Part shown: piece after piece, positions 1 through 12,240 of the stretch
Numbering within the stretch: the first letter of the stretch is position 1
How the letters are laid out: every line of letters starts with the position of its first letter
NCBI GenBank assembly: GCA_943737045.1
Contig: CALSFV010000215.1
Span: forward strand, 1,466,991-1,530,990
Reading direction: 5' to 3'
DNA: 64,000 nt
Source of the DNA: Parapristionchus giblindavisi
Lineage: Eukaryota > Nematoda > Chromadorea > Rhabditida > Diplogasteridae
Notes under the pieces: generated by a model
The model's database searches: none
The model's input: the letters and a program-made list of their open reading frames with translations, nothing else
Told to the model about the DNA's origin: nothing
Program-made: the position numbers and the translations under genes

Positions 1-62
1 CAACACCAGATTACAGTTTGACATGAACTGAAGTGTAGATTATTCAGAATTTTTTGCTCTTT

Positions 63-68
63 CACGTG
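63..68. other. CACGTG palindrome (E-box/G-box core), one per unit
   Basis: The hexamer CACGTG occurs once per unit, in half A only, so it recurs every 321 bp (first at 63-68, next at 384-389). Known bHLH and plant bZIP proteins bind this core. Binding here is only a possibility. The homologous site in half B has three substitutions and is not a CACGTG. The yeast CDEI consensus is not fully matched because the base before TCACGTG is a pyrimidine. Confidence 0.6.
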
Positions 69-70
69 GT

Positions 71-93
71 ATATGCTACGATATGCTACGATA
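71..93. repeat. 10-bp direct duplication inside half A
   Basis: The decamer 'atatgctacg' is present twice in exact tandem at 71-80 and 81-90 and is followed by 'ata', giving about 2.3 copies. It recurs in nearly every unit. Variants include 'tatatactacg' in the units starting at 643 and 964, 'gtatgtgctacg' in the unit at 1606, and 'gatatgtt' in the units at 28533 and 50470. Half B has the same length here, so the decamer did not lengthen half A. Confidence 0.8.
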
Positions 94-99
94 AAGCAT

Positions 100-109
100 T
101 GACGTGTCA
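100..109. other. TGAC-GT-GTCA dyad, one per unit
   Basis: TGACGTGTCA is a 4+2+4 inverted repeat that resembles a CRE/bZIP half-site pair with a 2-bp spacer. It lies 31 bp downstream of CACGTG. In the units with the 'gacgagtcac' variant (182-bp units, the units that follow them, and the unit at 35639) only the spacer changes, so both arms stay intact. A protein-binding role is inference only. Confidence 0.5.
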
Positions 110-197
110 CGAATTCTTTATTGCCAAAAATGCATAATTCAATTTTGTTAATTCGGCTGCAGTGGCCGTTGTTCAACATGGGAACGTGCAAAATACT

Positions 198-365
198 CAG
201 AATTTTTTGCTCTTTCGTTTGGTATATGACACGCTGGGTCTAGCAGAAAATTTTTCATGTCAGGTAATCTTTTGGACTTATCAGAGTGAAAGCTACTTTT
301 GTACTTTGGGCATAGCGGAATCAACACCAGATTACAGTTTGACATGAACTGAAGTGTAGATTATT
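198..365. repeat. Half B of the unit (168-bp sub-repeat)
   Basis: Half B starts at the second 'cagaatttttt' and runs into the leader of the next unit. It is about 15 bp longer than half A, with the extra bases around 'caacaccagattacag'. After that stretch the two halves align again through 'acatg' to 'attcag' or 'actcag'. In half B the CACGTG of half A is replaced by 'cgtttg' and the dyad by 'ttcatgtca'. Most of half B is what is lost in the 182-bp units. Confidence 0.82.
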
Positions 366-642
366 CAGAATTTTTTGCTCTTTCACGTGGTATATGCTAC
401 GATATGCTACGATAAAGCATTGACGTGTCACGAATTCTTTATTGCCAAAAATGCATAATTCAATTTTGTTAATTCGGCTGCAGTGGCCGTTGTTCAACAT
501 GGGAACGTGCAAAATACTCAGAATTTTTTGCTCTTTCGTTTGGTATATGACACGCTGGGTCTAGCAGAAAATTTTTCATGTCAGGTAATCTTTTGGTCTT
601 ATCAGAGTGAAAGCTACTTTTGTACTTTGGGCATTGTGGAAT
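322..642. repeat. Representative 321-bp satellite unit
   Basis: This unit shows the common anatomy, given here in unit positions. A leader (1-44) starts with 'caacaccag'. An A+T tract with six T is at 47-56 and is followed by CACGTG at 63-68. The 10-mer 'atatgctacg' is repeated twice at 71-90. The dyad TGACGTGTCA is at 100-109, GAATTC at 111-116 and CTGCAG at 157-162. A second six-T tract lies near 203-208 and a second 'ggtatatg' at 221-228. Recurrent variable sites are 44, 47, 54, 105, 120, 147, 156, 160, 175, 235, 251-252, 260, 300, 314 and 316. They occur in fixed combinations and can be used to trace descent of blocks. No promoter, terminator or processed RNA is evident. Confidence 0.95.
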
Positions 643-3531
643 CAACACCAGATTACAGTTTGACATGAACTGAAGTGTAGATTATTCAGAATTTTTTGCT
701 CTTTCACGTGGTATATACTACGATATGCTACGATAAAGCATTGACGTGTCACGAATTCTTTATTGCCAAAAATGCATAATTCAATTTTGTTAATTCGGCT
801 GCAGTGGCCGTTGTTCAACATGGGAACGTGCAAAATACTCAGAATTTTTTGCTCTTTCGTTTGGTATATGACACGCTGGGTCTAGCAGAAAATTTTTCAT
901 GTCAGGTAATCTTTTGGTCTTATCAGAGTGAAAGCTACTTTTGTACTTTGGGCATTGTGGAATCAACACCAGATTACAGTTTGACATGAACTGAAGTGTA
1001 GATTATTCAGAATTTTTTGCTCTTTCACGTGGTATATACTACGATATGCTACGATAAAGCATTGACGTGTCACGAATTCTTTATTGCCAAAAATGCATAA
1101 TTCAATTTTGTTAATTCGGCTGCAGTGGCCGTTGTTCAACATGGGAACGTGCAAAATACTCAGAATTTTTTGCTCTTTCGTTTGGTATATGACACGCTGG
1201 GTCTAGCAGAAAATTTTTCATGTCAGGTAATCTTTTGGTCTTATCAGAGTGAAAGCTACTTTGGTACTTTGGGCATTGTGGAATCAACACCAGATTACAG
1301 TTTGACATGAACTGAAGTGTAGATTATTCAGAATTTTTTGCTCTTTCACGTGGTATATGCTACGATATGCTACGATAAAGCATTGACGTGTCACGAATTC
1401 TTTATTGCCAAAAATGCATAATTCAATTTTGGTAATTCGGCTGAAGAGGCCGTTGTTCAACATGGGAACGTGCAAAATACTCAGAATTTTTTGCTCTTTC
1501 GTTTGGTATATGACACGCTGGGTCTAGCAGAAAATTTTTCATGTCAGGTAATCTTTTGGTCTTATCAGAGTGAAAGCTACTTTGGTACTTTGGGCATTGT
1601 GGATTCAACACCAGATTACAGTTTGACATGAACTGAAGTGTAGATTATTCAGAATTTTTTGCCCTTTCACGTGGTATGTGCTACGATATGCTACGATAAA
1701 GCATTGACGTGTCACGAATTCTTTATTGCCAAAAATGCATAATTCAATTTTGTTAATTCGGCTGCAGTGGCCGTTGTTCAACATGGGAACGTGCAAAATA
1801 CTCAGAATTTTTTGCTCTTTCGTTTGGTATATGACACGCTGGGTCTAGCAGAAAATTTTTCATGTCAGGTAATCTTTTGGTCTTATCAGAGTGAAAGCTA
1901 CTTTGGTACTTTGGGCATTGTGGAATCAACACCAGATTACAGTTTGACATGAACTGAAGTGTAGATTATTCAGAATTTTTTGCTCTTTCACGTGGTATAT
2001 GCTACGATATGCTACGATAAAGCATTGACGTGTCACGAATTCTTTATTGCCAAAAATGCATAATTCAATTTTGGTAATTCGGCTGAAGTGGCCGTTGTTC
2101 AACATGGGAACGTGCAAAATACTCAGAATTTTTTGCTCTTTCGTTTGGTATATGACACGCTGGGTCTAGCAGAAAATTTTTCATGTCAGGTAATCTTTTG
2201 GTCTTATCAGAGTGAAAGCTACTTTGGTACTTTGGGCATTGTGGAATCAACACCAGATTACAGTTTGACATGAACTGAAGTGTAGATTATTCAGAATTTT
2301 TTGCTCTTTCACGTGGTATATGCTACGATATGCTACGATAAAGCATTGACGTGTCACGAATTCTTTATTGCCAAAAATGCATAATTCAATTTTGTTAATT
2401 CGGCTGCAGTGGCCGTTATTCAACATGGGAACGTGCAAAATACTCAGAATTTTTTGCTCTTTCGTTTGGTATATGACACGCTGGGTCTAGCAGAAAATTT
2501 TTCATGTCAGGTAATCTTTTGGTCTTATCAGAGTGAAAGCTACTTTGGTACTTTGGGCATTGTGGAATCAACACCAGATTACAGTTTGACATGAACTGAA
2601 GTGTAGATTATTCAGAATTTTTTGCTCTTTCACGTGGTATATGCTACGATATGCTACGATAAATCATTGACGTGTCACGAATTCTTTATTGCCAAAAATG
2701 CATAATTCAATTTTGTTAATTCGGCTGCAGTGGCCGTTGTTCAACATGGGAACGTGCAAAATACTCAGAATTTTTTGCTCTTTCGTTTGGTATATGACAC
2801 GCTGGGTCTAGCAGAAAATTTTTCATGTCAGGTAATCTTTTGGTCTTATCAGAGTGAAAGCTACTTTGGTACTTTGGGCATTGTGGAATCAACACCAGAT
2901 TACAGTTTGACATGAACTGAAGTGTAGATTATTCAGAATTTTTTGCTCTTTCACGTGGTATATGCTACGATATGCTACGATAAAGCATTGACGTGTCACG
3001 AATTCTTTATTGCCAAAAATGCATAATTCAATTTTGTTAATTCGGCTGCAGTGGCCGTTGTTCAACATGGGAACGTGCAAAATACTCAGAATTTTTTGCT
3101 CTTTCGTTTGGTATATGACACGCTGGGTCTAGCAGAAAATTTTTCATGTCAGGTAATCTTTTGGTCTTATCAGAGTGAAAGCTACTTTTGTACTTTGGGC
3201 ATAGCGGAATCAACACCAGATTACAGTTTGACATGAACTGAAGTGTAGATTATTCAGAATTTTTTGCTCTTTCACGTGGTATATGCTACGATATGCTACG
3301 ATAAAGCATTGACGTGTCACGAATTCTTTATTGCCAAAAATGCATAATTCAATTTTGTTAATTCGGCTGCAGTGGCCGTTGTTCAACATGGGAACGTGCA
3401 AAATACTCAGAATTTTTTGCTCTTTCGTTTGGTATATGACACGCTGGGTCTAGCAGAAAATGTTTCATGTCAGGTAATCTTTTGGTCTTATCAGAGTGAA
3501 AGCTACTTTGGTACTTTGGGCATTGTGGAAT

Positions 3532-3851
3532 CAACACCAGATTACAGTTTGACATGAACTGAAGTGTGATTATTCAGAATTTTTTGCTCTTTCACGTGGT
3601 ATATGCTACGATATGCTACGATAAAGCATTGACGTGTCACGAATTCTTTATTGCCAAAAATGCATAATTCAATTTTGTTAATTCGGCTGCAGTGGCCGTT
3701 GTTCAACATGGGAACGTGCAAAATACTCAGAATTTTTTGCTCTTTCGTTTGGTATATGACACGCTGGGTCTAGCAGAAAATTTTTCATGTCAGGTAATCT
3801 TTTGGTCTTATCAGAGTGAAAGCTACTTTGGTACTTTGGGCATTGTGGAAT
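3532..3851. repeat. 320-bp unit with 1-bp deletion
   Basis: The unit reads 'gaagtgtgat' where others read 'gaagtgtagat', so one A is missing at 3567/3568. The base is outside a homopolymer. The unit is otherwise ordinary. Confidence 0.9.
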
Positions 3852-6800
3852 CAACACCAGATTACAGTTTGACATGAACTGAAGTGTAGATTATACAGAA
3901 TTTTTTGCTCTTTCACGTGGTATATGCTACGATATGCTACGATAAAGCATTGACGTGTCACGAATTCTTTATTGCCAAAAATGCATAATTCAATTTTGTT
4001 AATTCGGCTGCAGTGGCCGTTGTTCAACATGGGAACGTGCAAAATACTCAGAATTTTTTGCTCTTTCGTTTGGTATATGACACGCTGGGTCTAGCAGAAA
4101 ATTTTTCATGTCAGGTAATCTTTTGGTCTTATCAGAGTGAAAGCTACTTTTGTACTTTGGGCATAGCGGAATCAACACCAGATTACAGTTTGACATGAAC
4201 TGAAGTGTAGATTATTCAGAATTTTTTGCTCTTTCACGTGGTATATGCTACGATATGCTACGATAAAGCATTGACGTGTCACGAATTCTTTATTGCCAAA
4301 AATGCATAATTCAATTTTGTTAATTCGGCTGCAGTGGCCGTTGTTCAACATGGGAACGTGCAAAATACTCAGAATTTTTTGCTCTTTCGTTTGGTATATG
4401 ACACGCTGGGTCTAGCAGAAAATTTTTCATGTCAGGTAATCTTTTGGTCTTATCAGAGTGAAAGCTACTTTTGTACTTTGGGCATTGTGGAATCAACACC
4501 AGATTACAGTTTGACATGAACTGAAGTGTAGATTATTCAGAATTTTTTGCTCTTTCACGTGGTATATGCTACGATATGCTACGATAAAGCAGTGACGTGT
4601 CACGAATTCTTTATTGCCAAAAATGCATAATTCAATTTTGTTAATTCGGCTGCAGTGGCCGTTGTTCAACATGGGAACGTGCAAAATACTCAGAATTTTT
4701 TGCTCTTTCGTTTGGTATATGACACGCTGGGTCTAGCAGAAAATTTTTCATGTCAGGTAATCTTTTGGTCTTATCAGAGTGAAAGCTACTTTTGTACTTT
4801 GGGCATTGTGGATTCAACACCAGATTACAGTTTGACATGAACTGAAGTGTAGATTATTCAGAATTTTTTGCTCTTTCACGTGGTATATGCTACGATATGC
4901 TACGATAAAGCATTGACGTGTCACGAATTCTTTATTGCCAAAATTGCATAATTCAATTTTGTTAATTCGGCTGCAGTGGCCGTTGTTCAACATGGGAACG
5001 TGCAAAATACTCAGAATTTTTTGCTCTTTCGTTTGGTATATGACACGCTGGGTCTAGCAGAAAATTTTTCATGTCAGGTAATCTTTTGGTCTTATCAGAG
5101 TGGAAGCTACTTTGGTACTTTGGGCATTGTGGAATCAACACCAGATTACAGTTTGACATGAACTGAAGTGTAGATTATTCAGAATTTTTTGCTCTTTCAC
5201 GTGGTATATGCTACGATATGCTACGATAAAGCATTGACGTGTCACGAATTCTTTATTGCCAAAAATGCATAATTCAATTTTGTTAATTCGGCTGCAGTGG
5301 CCGTTGTTCAACATGGGAACGTGCAAAATACTCAGAATTTTTTGCTCTTTCGTTTGGTATATGACACGCTGGGTCTAGCAGAAAATTTTTCATGTCAGGT
5401 AATCTTTTGGTCTTATCAGAGTGAAAGCTACTTTTGTACTTTGGGCATAGCGGAATCAACACCAGATTACAGTTTGACATGAACTGAAGTGTAGATTATT
5501 CAGAATTTTTTGCTCTTTCACGTGGTATATGCTACGATATGCTACGATAAAGCATTGACGTGTCACGAATTCTTTATTGCCAAAAATGCATAATTCAATT
5601 TTGTTAATTCGGCTGCAGTGGCCGTTGTTCAACATGGGAACGTGCAAAATACTCAGAATTTTTTGCTCATTCGTTTGGTATATGACACGCTGGGTCTAGC
5701 AGAAAATGTTTCATGTCAGGTAATCTTTTGGTCTTATCAGAGTGAAAGCTACTTTGGTACTTTGGGCATTGTGGAATCAACACCAGATTACAGTTTGACA
5801 TGAACTGAAGTGTAGATTATTCAGAATTTTTTGCTCTTTCACGTGGTATATGCTACGATATGCTACGATAAAGCATTGACGTGTCACGAATTCTTTATTG
5901 CCAAAAATGCATAATTCAATTATGTTAATTCGGCTGCAGTGGCCGTTGTTCAACATGGGAACGTGCAAAATACTCAGAATTGTTTGCTCTTTCGTTTGGT
6001 ATATGACACGCTGGGTCTAGCAGAAAATTTTTCATGTCAGGTAATCTTTTGGTCTTATCAGAGTGAAAGCTACTTTGGTACTTTGGGCATTGTGGAATCA
6101 ACACCAGATTACAGTTTGACATGAACTGAAGTGTAGATTATACAGAATTTTTTGCTCTTTCACGTGGTATATGCTACGATATGCTACGATAAAGCATTGA
6201 CGTGTCACGAATTCTTTATTGCCAAAAATGCATAATTCAATTTTGTTAATTCGGCTGCAGTGGCCGTTGTTCAACATGGGAACGTGCAAAATACTCAGAA
6301 TTTTTTGCTCTTTCGTTTGGTATATGACACGCTGGGTCTAGCAGAAAATTTTTCATGTCAGGTAATCTTTTGGTCTTATCAGAGTGAAAGCTACTTTTGT
6401 ACTTTGGGCATAGCGGAATCAACACCAGATTACAGTTTGACATGAACTGAAGTGTAGATTATTCAGAATTTTTTGCTCTTTCACGTGGTATATGCTACGA
6501 TATGCTACGATAAAGCATTGACGTGTCACGAATTCTTTATTGCCAAAAATGCATAATTCAATTTTGTTAATTCGGCTGCAGTGGCCGTTGTTCAACATGG
6601 GAACGTGCAAAATACTCAGAATTTTTTGCTCTTTCGTTTGGTATATGACACGCTGGGTCTAGCAGAAAATGTTTCATGTCAGGTAATCTTTTGGTCTTAT
6701 CAGAGTGAAAGCTACTTTGGTACTTTGGGCATTGTGGAATCAACACCAGATTACAGTTTGACATGAACTGAAGTGTAGATTATTCAGAATTTTTTGCTCT

Positions 6801-7382
6801 TTCACGTGGTATATGCTACGATATGCTACGATAAAGCATTGACGTGTCACGAATTCTTTATTGCCAAAAATGCATAATTCAATTTTGTTAATTCGGCTGC
6901 AGTGGCCGTTGTTCAACATGGGAACGTGCAAAATACTCAGAATTTTTTGCTCTTTCGTTTGGTATATGACACGCTGGGTCTAGCAGAAAATTTTTCATGT
7001 CAGGTAATCTTTTGGTCTTATCAGAGTGAAAGCTACTTTGGTACTTTGGGCATTGTGGAATCAACACCAGATTACAGTTTGACATGAACTGAAGTGTAGA
7101 TTATACAGAATTTTTTGCTCTTTCACGTGGTATATGCTACGATATGCTACGATAAAGCATTGACGTGTCACGAATTCTTTATTGCCAAAAATGCATAATT
7201 CAATTTTGTTAATTCGGCTGCAGTGGCCGTTGTTCAACATGGGAACGTGCAAAATACTCAGAATTTTTTGCTCTTTCGTTTGGTATATGACACGCTGGGT
7301 CTAGCAGAAAATTTTTCATGTCAGGTAATCTTTTGGTCTTATCAGAGTGAAAGCTACTTTGGTACTTTGGGCATTGTGGAAT

Positions 7383-7564
7383 CAACACCAGATTACAGTT
7401 TGACATGAACTGAAGTGTAGATTATTCAGAATTTTTTGCTCTTTCACGTGGTATATGCTACGATATGCTACGATAAAGCATTGACGAGTCACGAATTCTT
7501 TATTGCCAAAAATGCATAATTCAATTTTGTTAATTCGGCTGAAGTGGCCGTTGTTCAGTGGAAT
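7383..7564. repeat. 182-bp deleted satellite unit, copy 1
   Basis: This unit lacks 139 bp, unit positions 176-314, which is most of half B. The junction is 'gttgttca|gtggaatc' at 7557/7558. The unit also carries 'gacgagtcac' and 'ctgaagtgg'. The following full unit (7565-7885) carries the same two variants plus 'cacaatttt'. The break shows no obvious microhomology. A deletion made by crossing-over between halves A and B should be about 153 or 168 bp, so 139 bp does not fit that route. Confidence 0.97.
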
Positions 7565-9169
7565 CAACACCAGATTACAGTTTGACATGAACTGAAGTGT
7601 AGATTATTCACAATTTTTTGCTCTTTCACGTGGTATATGCTACGATATGCTACGATAAAGCATTGACGAGTCACGAATTCTTTATTGCCAAAAATGCATA
7701 ATTCAATTTTGTTAATTCGGCTGAAGTGGCCGTTGTTCAACATGGGAACGTGCAAAATACTCAGAATTTTTTGCTCTTTCGTTTGGTATATGACACGCTG
7801 GGTCTAGCAGAAAATTTTTCATGTCAGGTAATCTTTTGGTCTTATCAGAGTGAAAGCTACTTTGGTACTTTGGGCATTGTGGAATCAACACCAGATTACA
7901 GTTTGACATGAACTGAAGTGTAGATTATTCACAATTTTTTGCTCTTTCACGTGGTATATGCTACGATATGCTACGATAAAGCATTGACGTGTCACGAATT
8001 CTTTATTGCCAAAAATGCATAATTCAATTTTGTTAATTCGGCTGCAGTGGCCGTTGTTCAGCATGGGAACGTGCAAAATACTCAGAATTTTTTGCTCTTT
8101 CGTTTGGTATATGACACGCTGGGTCTAGCAGAAAATTTTTCATGTCAGGTAATCTTTTGGTCTTATCAGAGTGAAAGCTACTTTTGTACTTTGGGCATAG
8201 CGGAATCAACACCAGATTACAGTTTGACATGAACTGAAGTGTAGATTATTCAGAATTTTTTGCTCTTTCACGTGGTATATGCTACGATATGCTACGATAA
8301 AGCATTGACGTGTCACGAATTCTTTATTGCCAAAAATGCATAATTCAATTTTGTTAATTCGGCTGCAGTGGCCGTTGTTCAACATGGGAACGTGCAAAAT
8401 ACTCAGAATTTTTTGCTCTTTCGTTTGGTATATGACACGCTGGGTCTAGCAGAAAATTTTTCATGTCAGGTAATCTTTTGGTCTTATCAGAGTGGAAGCT
8501 ACTTTGGTACTTTGGGCATTGTGGAATCAACACCAGATTACAGTTTGACATGAACTGAAGTGTAGATTATTCAGAATTTTTTGCTCTTTCACGTGGTATA
8601 TGCTACGATATGCTACGATAAAGCATTGACGTGTCACGAATTCTTTATTGCCAAAAATGCATAATTCAATTTTGTTAATTCGGCTGCAGTGGCCGTTGTT
8701 CAACATGGGAACGTGCAAAATACTCAGAATTTTTTGCTCTTTCGTTTGGTATATGACACGCTGGGTCTAGCAGAAAATTTTTCATGTCAGGTAATCTTTT
8801 GGTCTTATCAGAGTGAAAGCTACTTTTGTACTTTGGGCATAGCGGAATCAACACCAGATTACAGTTTGACATGAACTGAAGTGTAGATTATTCAGAATTT
8901 TTTGCTCTTTCACGTGGTATATGCTACGATATGCTACGATAAAGCATTGACGTGTCACGAATTCTTTATTGCCAAAAATGCATAATTCAATTTTGTTAAT
9001 TCGGCTGCAGTGGCCGTTGTTCAACATGGGAACGTGCAAAATACTCAGAATTTTTTGCTCTTTCGTTTGGTATATGACACGCTGGGTCTAGCAGAAAATT
9101 TTTCATGTCAGGTAATCTTTTGGTCTTATCAGAGTGAAAGCTACTTTTGTACTTTGGGCATAGCGGAAT
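7383..9169. repeat. 1,787-bp higher-order block, copy 1
   Basis: The block is one 182-bp unit plus five full units. It is followed directly by a second copy at 9170-10956. Shared markers at exactly 1,787 bp spacing are the deletion junction, 'cagcatggg' (about 8060 and 9847) and 'agtggaagc' (about 8492 and 10279). The order of 'catagcgg' units is also the same. Before 7383 and before 9170 the flanking units differ, which sets the left edge. Confidence 0.92.
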
Positions 9170-9351
9170 CAACACCAGATTACAGTTTGACATGAACTGA
9201 AGTGTAGATTATTCAGAATTTTTTGCTCTTTCACGTGGTATATGCTACGATATGCTACGATAAAGCATTGACGAGTCACGAATTCTTTATTGCCAAAAAT
9301 GCATAATTCAATTTTGTTAATTCGGCTGAAGTGGCCGTTGTTCAGTGGAAT
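9170..9351. repeat. 182-bp deleted satellite unit, copy 2
   Basis: The deletion junction, 'gacgagtcac' and 'ctgaagtgg' are the same as in 7383-7564. It lies exactly 1,787 bp downstream, so it is a copy by tandem block duplication rather than a new deletion. Confidence 0.97.
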
Positions 9352-10956
9352 CAACACCAGATTACAGTTTGACATGAACTGAAGTGTAGATTATTCACAA
9401 TTTTTTGCTCTTTCACGTGGTATATGCTACGATATGCTACGATAAAGCATTGACGAGTCACGAATTCTTTATTGCCAAAAATGCATAATTCAATTTTGTT
9501 AATTCGGCTGAAGTGGCCGTTGTTCAACATGGGAACGTGCAAAATACTCAGAATTTTTTGCTCTTTCGTTTGGTATATGACACGCTGGGTCTAGCAGAAA
9601 ATTTTTCATGTCAGGTAATCTTTTGGTCTTATCAGAGTGAAAGCTACTTTGGTACTTTGGGCATTGTGGAATCAACACCAGATTACAGTTTGACATGAAC
9701 TGAAGTGTAGATTATTCACAATTTTTTGCTCTTTCACGTGGTATATGCTACGATATGCTACGATAAAGCATTGACGTGTCACGAATTCTTTATTGCCAAA
9801 AATGCATAATTCAATTTTGTTAATTCGGCTGCAGTGGCCGTTGTTCAGCATGGGAACGTGCAAAATACTCAGAATTTTTTGCTCTTTCGTTTGGTATATG
9901 ACACGCTGGGTCTAGCAGAAAATTTTTCATGTCAGGTAATCTTTTGGTCTTATCAGAGTGAAAGCTACTTTTGTACTTTGGGCATAGCGGAATCAACACC
10001 AGATTACAGTTTGACATGAACTGAAGTGTAGATTATTCAGAATTTTTTGCTCTTTCACGTGGTATATGCTACGATATGCTACGATAAAGCATTGACGTGT
10101 CACGAATTCTTTATTGCCAAAAATGCATAATTCAATTTTGTTAATTCGGCTGCAGTGGCCGTTGTTCAACATGGGAACGTGCAAAATACTCAGAATTTTT
10201 TGCTCTTTCGTTTGGTATATGACACGCTGGGTCTAGCAGAAAATTTTTCATGTCAGGTAATCTTTTGGTCTTATCAGAGTGGAAGCTACTTTGGTACTTT
10301 GGGCATTGTGGAATCAACACCAGATTACAGTTTGACATGAACTGAAGTGTAGATTATTCAGAATTTTTTGCTCTTTCACGTGGTATATGCTACGATATGC
10401 TACGATAAAGCATTGACGTGTCACGAATTCTTTATTGCCAAAAATGCATAATTCAATTTTGTTAATTCGGCTGCAGTGGCCGTTGTTCAACATGGGAACG
10501 TGCAAAATACTCAGAATTTTTTGCTCTTTCGTTTGGTATATGACACGCTGGGTCTAGCAGAAAATTTTTCATGTCAGGTAATCTTTTGGTCTTATCAGAG
10601 TGAAAGCTACTTTTGTACTTTGGGCATAGCGGAATCAACACCAGATTACAGTTTGACATGAACTGAAGTGTAGATTATTCAGAATTTTTTGCTCTTTCAC
10701 GTGGTATATGCTACGATATGCTACGATAAAGCATTGACGTGTCACGAATTCTTTATTGCCAAAAATGCATAATTCAATTTTGTTAATTCGGCTGCAGTGG
10801 CCGTTGTTCAACATGGGAACGTGCAAAATACTCAGAATTTTTTGCTCTTTCGTTTGGTATATGACACGCTGGGTCTAGCAGAAAATTTTTCATGTCAGGT
10901 AATCTTTTGGTCTTATCAGAGTGAAAGCTACTTTTGTACTTTGGGCATAGCGGAAT
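9170..10956. repeat. 1,787-bp higher-order block, copy 2
   Basis: This is the second tandem copy of the 7383-9169 block, with the same six-unit order and the same private variants. The copy ends where the next unit (10957) becomes a full 'aacaaggg' unit instead of a third 182-bp unit. Confidence 0.92.
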
Positions 10957-12240
10957 CAACACCAGATTACAGTTTGACATGAACTGAAGTGTAGATTATT
11001 CAGAATTTTTTGCTCTTTCACGTGGTATATGCTACGATATGCTACGATAAAGCATTGACGTGTCACGAATTCTTTATTGCCAAAAATGCATAATTCAATT
11101 TTGTTAATTCGGCTGCAGTGGCCGTTGTTCAACAAGGGAACGTGCAAAATACTCAGAATTTTTTGCTCATTCGTTTGGTATATGACACGCTGGGTCTAGC
11201 AGAAAATGTTTCATGTCAGGTAATCTTTTGGTCTTATCAGAGTGAAAGCTACTTTGGTACTTTGGGCATTGTGGAATCAACACCAGATTACAGTTTGACA
11301 TGAACTGAAGTGTAGATTATTCAGAATTTTTTGCTCTTTCACGTGGTATATGCTACGATATGCTACGATAAAGCATTGACGTGTCACGAATTCTTTATTG
11401 CCAAAAATGCATAATTCAATTTTGTTAATTCGGCTGCAGTGGCCGTTGTTCAACATGGGAACGTGCAAAATACTCAGAATTGTTTGCTCTTTCGTTTGGT
11501 ATATGACACGCTGGGTCTAGCAGAAAATTTTTCATGTCAGGTAATATTTTGGTCTTATCAGAGTGAAAGCTACTTTGGTACTTTGGGCATTGTGGAATCA
11601 ACACCAGATTACAGTTTGACATGAACTGAAGTGTAGATTATACAGAATTTTTTGCTCTTTCACGTGGTATATGCTACGATATGCTACGATAAAGCATTGA
11701 CGTGTCACGAATTCTTTATTGCCAAAAATGCATAATTCAATTTTGTTAATTCGGCTGCAGTGGCCGTTGTTCAACATGGGAACGTGCAAAATACTCAGAA
11801 TTTTTTGCTCTTTCGTTTGGTATATGACACGCTGGGTCTAGCAGAAAATTTTTCATGTCAGGTAATCTTTTGGTCTTATCAGAGTGAAAGCTACTTTTGT
11901 ACTTTGGGCATAGCGGAATCAACACCAGATTACAGTTTGACATGAACTGAAGTGTAGATTATTCAGAATTTTTTGCTCTTTCACGTGGTATATGCTACGA
12001 TATGCTACGATAAAGCATTGACGTGTCACGAATTCTTTATTGCCAAAAATGCATAATTCAATTTTGTTAATTCGGCTGCAGTGGCCGTTGTTCAACATGG
12101 GAACGTGCAAAATACTCAGAATTTTTTGCTCTTTCGTTTGGTATATGACACGCTGGGTCTAGCAGAAAATTTTTCATGTCAGGTAATCTTTTGGTCTTAT
12201 CAGAGTGAAAGCTACTTTTGTACTTTGGGCATAGCGGAAT
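10957..12240. repeat. Four-unit higher-order block (1,284 bp), copy 1
   Basis: The four units carry, in order, 'aacaaggg' with 'ctcattcg' and 'aaaatgttt'; 'aattgtttgc' with 'gtaatatttt'; 'attatacag' with 'catagcgg'; and 'catagcgg' alone. The same order follows at 12241-13524 at a 1,284-bp offset. The 'aacaaggg' change is seen only in these two blocks. Confidence 0.88.

Larger units (their letters stand above)
45..197. repeat. Half A of the unit (153-bp sub-repeat)
   Basis: Half A runs from the first 'cagaatttttt' to just before the second. Positions 45-75 match 198-228 at 28 of 31 bases. Positions 106-120 match 259-273 at 11 of 15 with the same 153-bp offset and no gap. Weaker similarity continues to about 162 with one compensated single-base shift. 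Half A alone carries the CACGTG site, the TGAC-GT-GTCA dyad and the EcoRI site. Similar anatomy recurs in every full unit. The inferred origin is duplication of an ancestral repeat of about 150-170 bp followed by divergence. Confidence 0.85.

Noticed and set aside
100..109. CRE promoter element driving a gene
   Set aside because: The site is in every unit and no gene lies downstream. Only a possible protein-binding dyad can be claimed.
166..185. RNA polymerase III box B-like 'gttcaacat' (tRNA, 5S or SINE origin)
   Set aside because: It is close to GWTCRANNC but the last base is wrong, there is no convincing box A upstream, and no tRNA or 5S fold is visible.
198..245. Possible CENP-B box in 'ttcgtttggtatatgacacg'
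   Set aside because: The essential bases TTCG-4-A-2-CGGG are not all present. The A and the CGGG core are missing on both strands.
162..347. 61-codon open frame on the plus strand, repeated in most units
   Set aside because: It recurs because the unit recurs. It overlaps minus-strand frames, has no recognisable domain, and is lost in deleted or substituted units without any sign of constraint.
148..512. Overlapping 65- and 63-codon open frames on the minus strand
   Set aside because: Same reasoning: three different frames are open over the same DNA, and frame-breaking indels are tolerated.
7383..7564. Deletion by recombination between halves A and B
   Set aside because: That would remove about 153 or 168 bp at homologous points. 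The observed loss is 139 bp with non-homologous ends.
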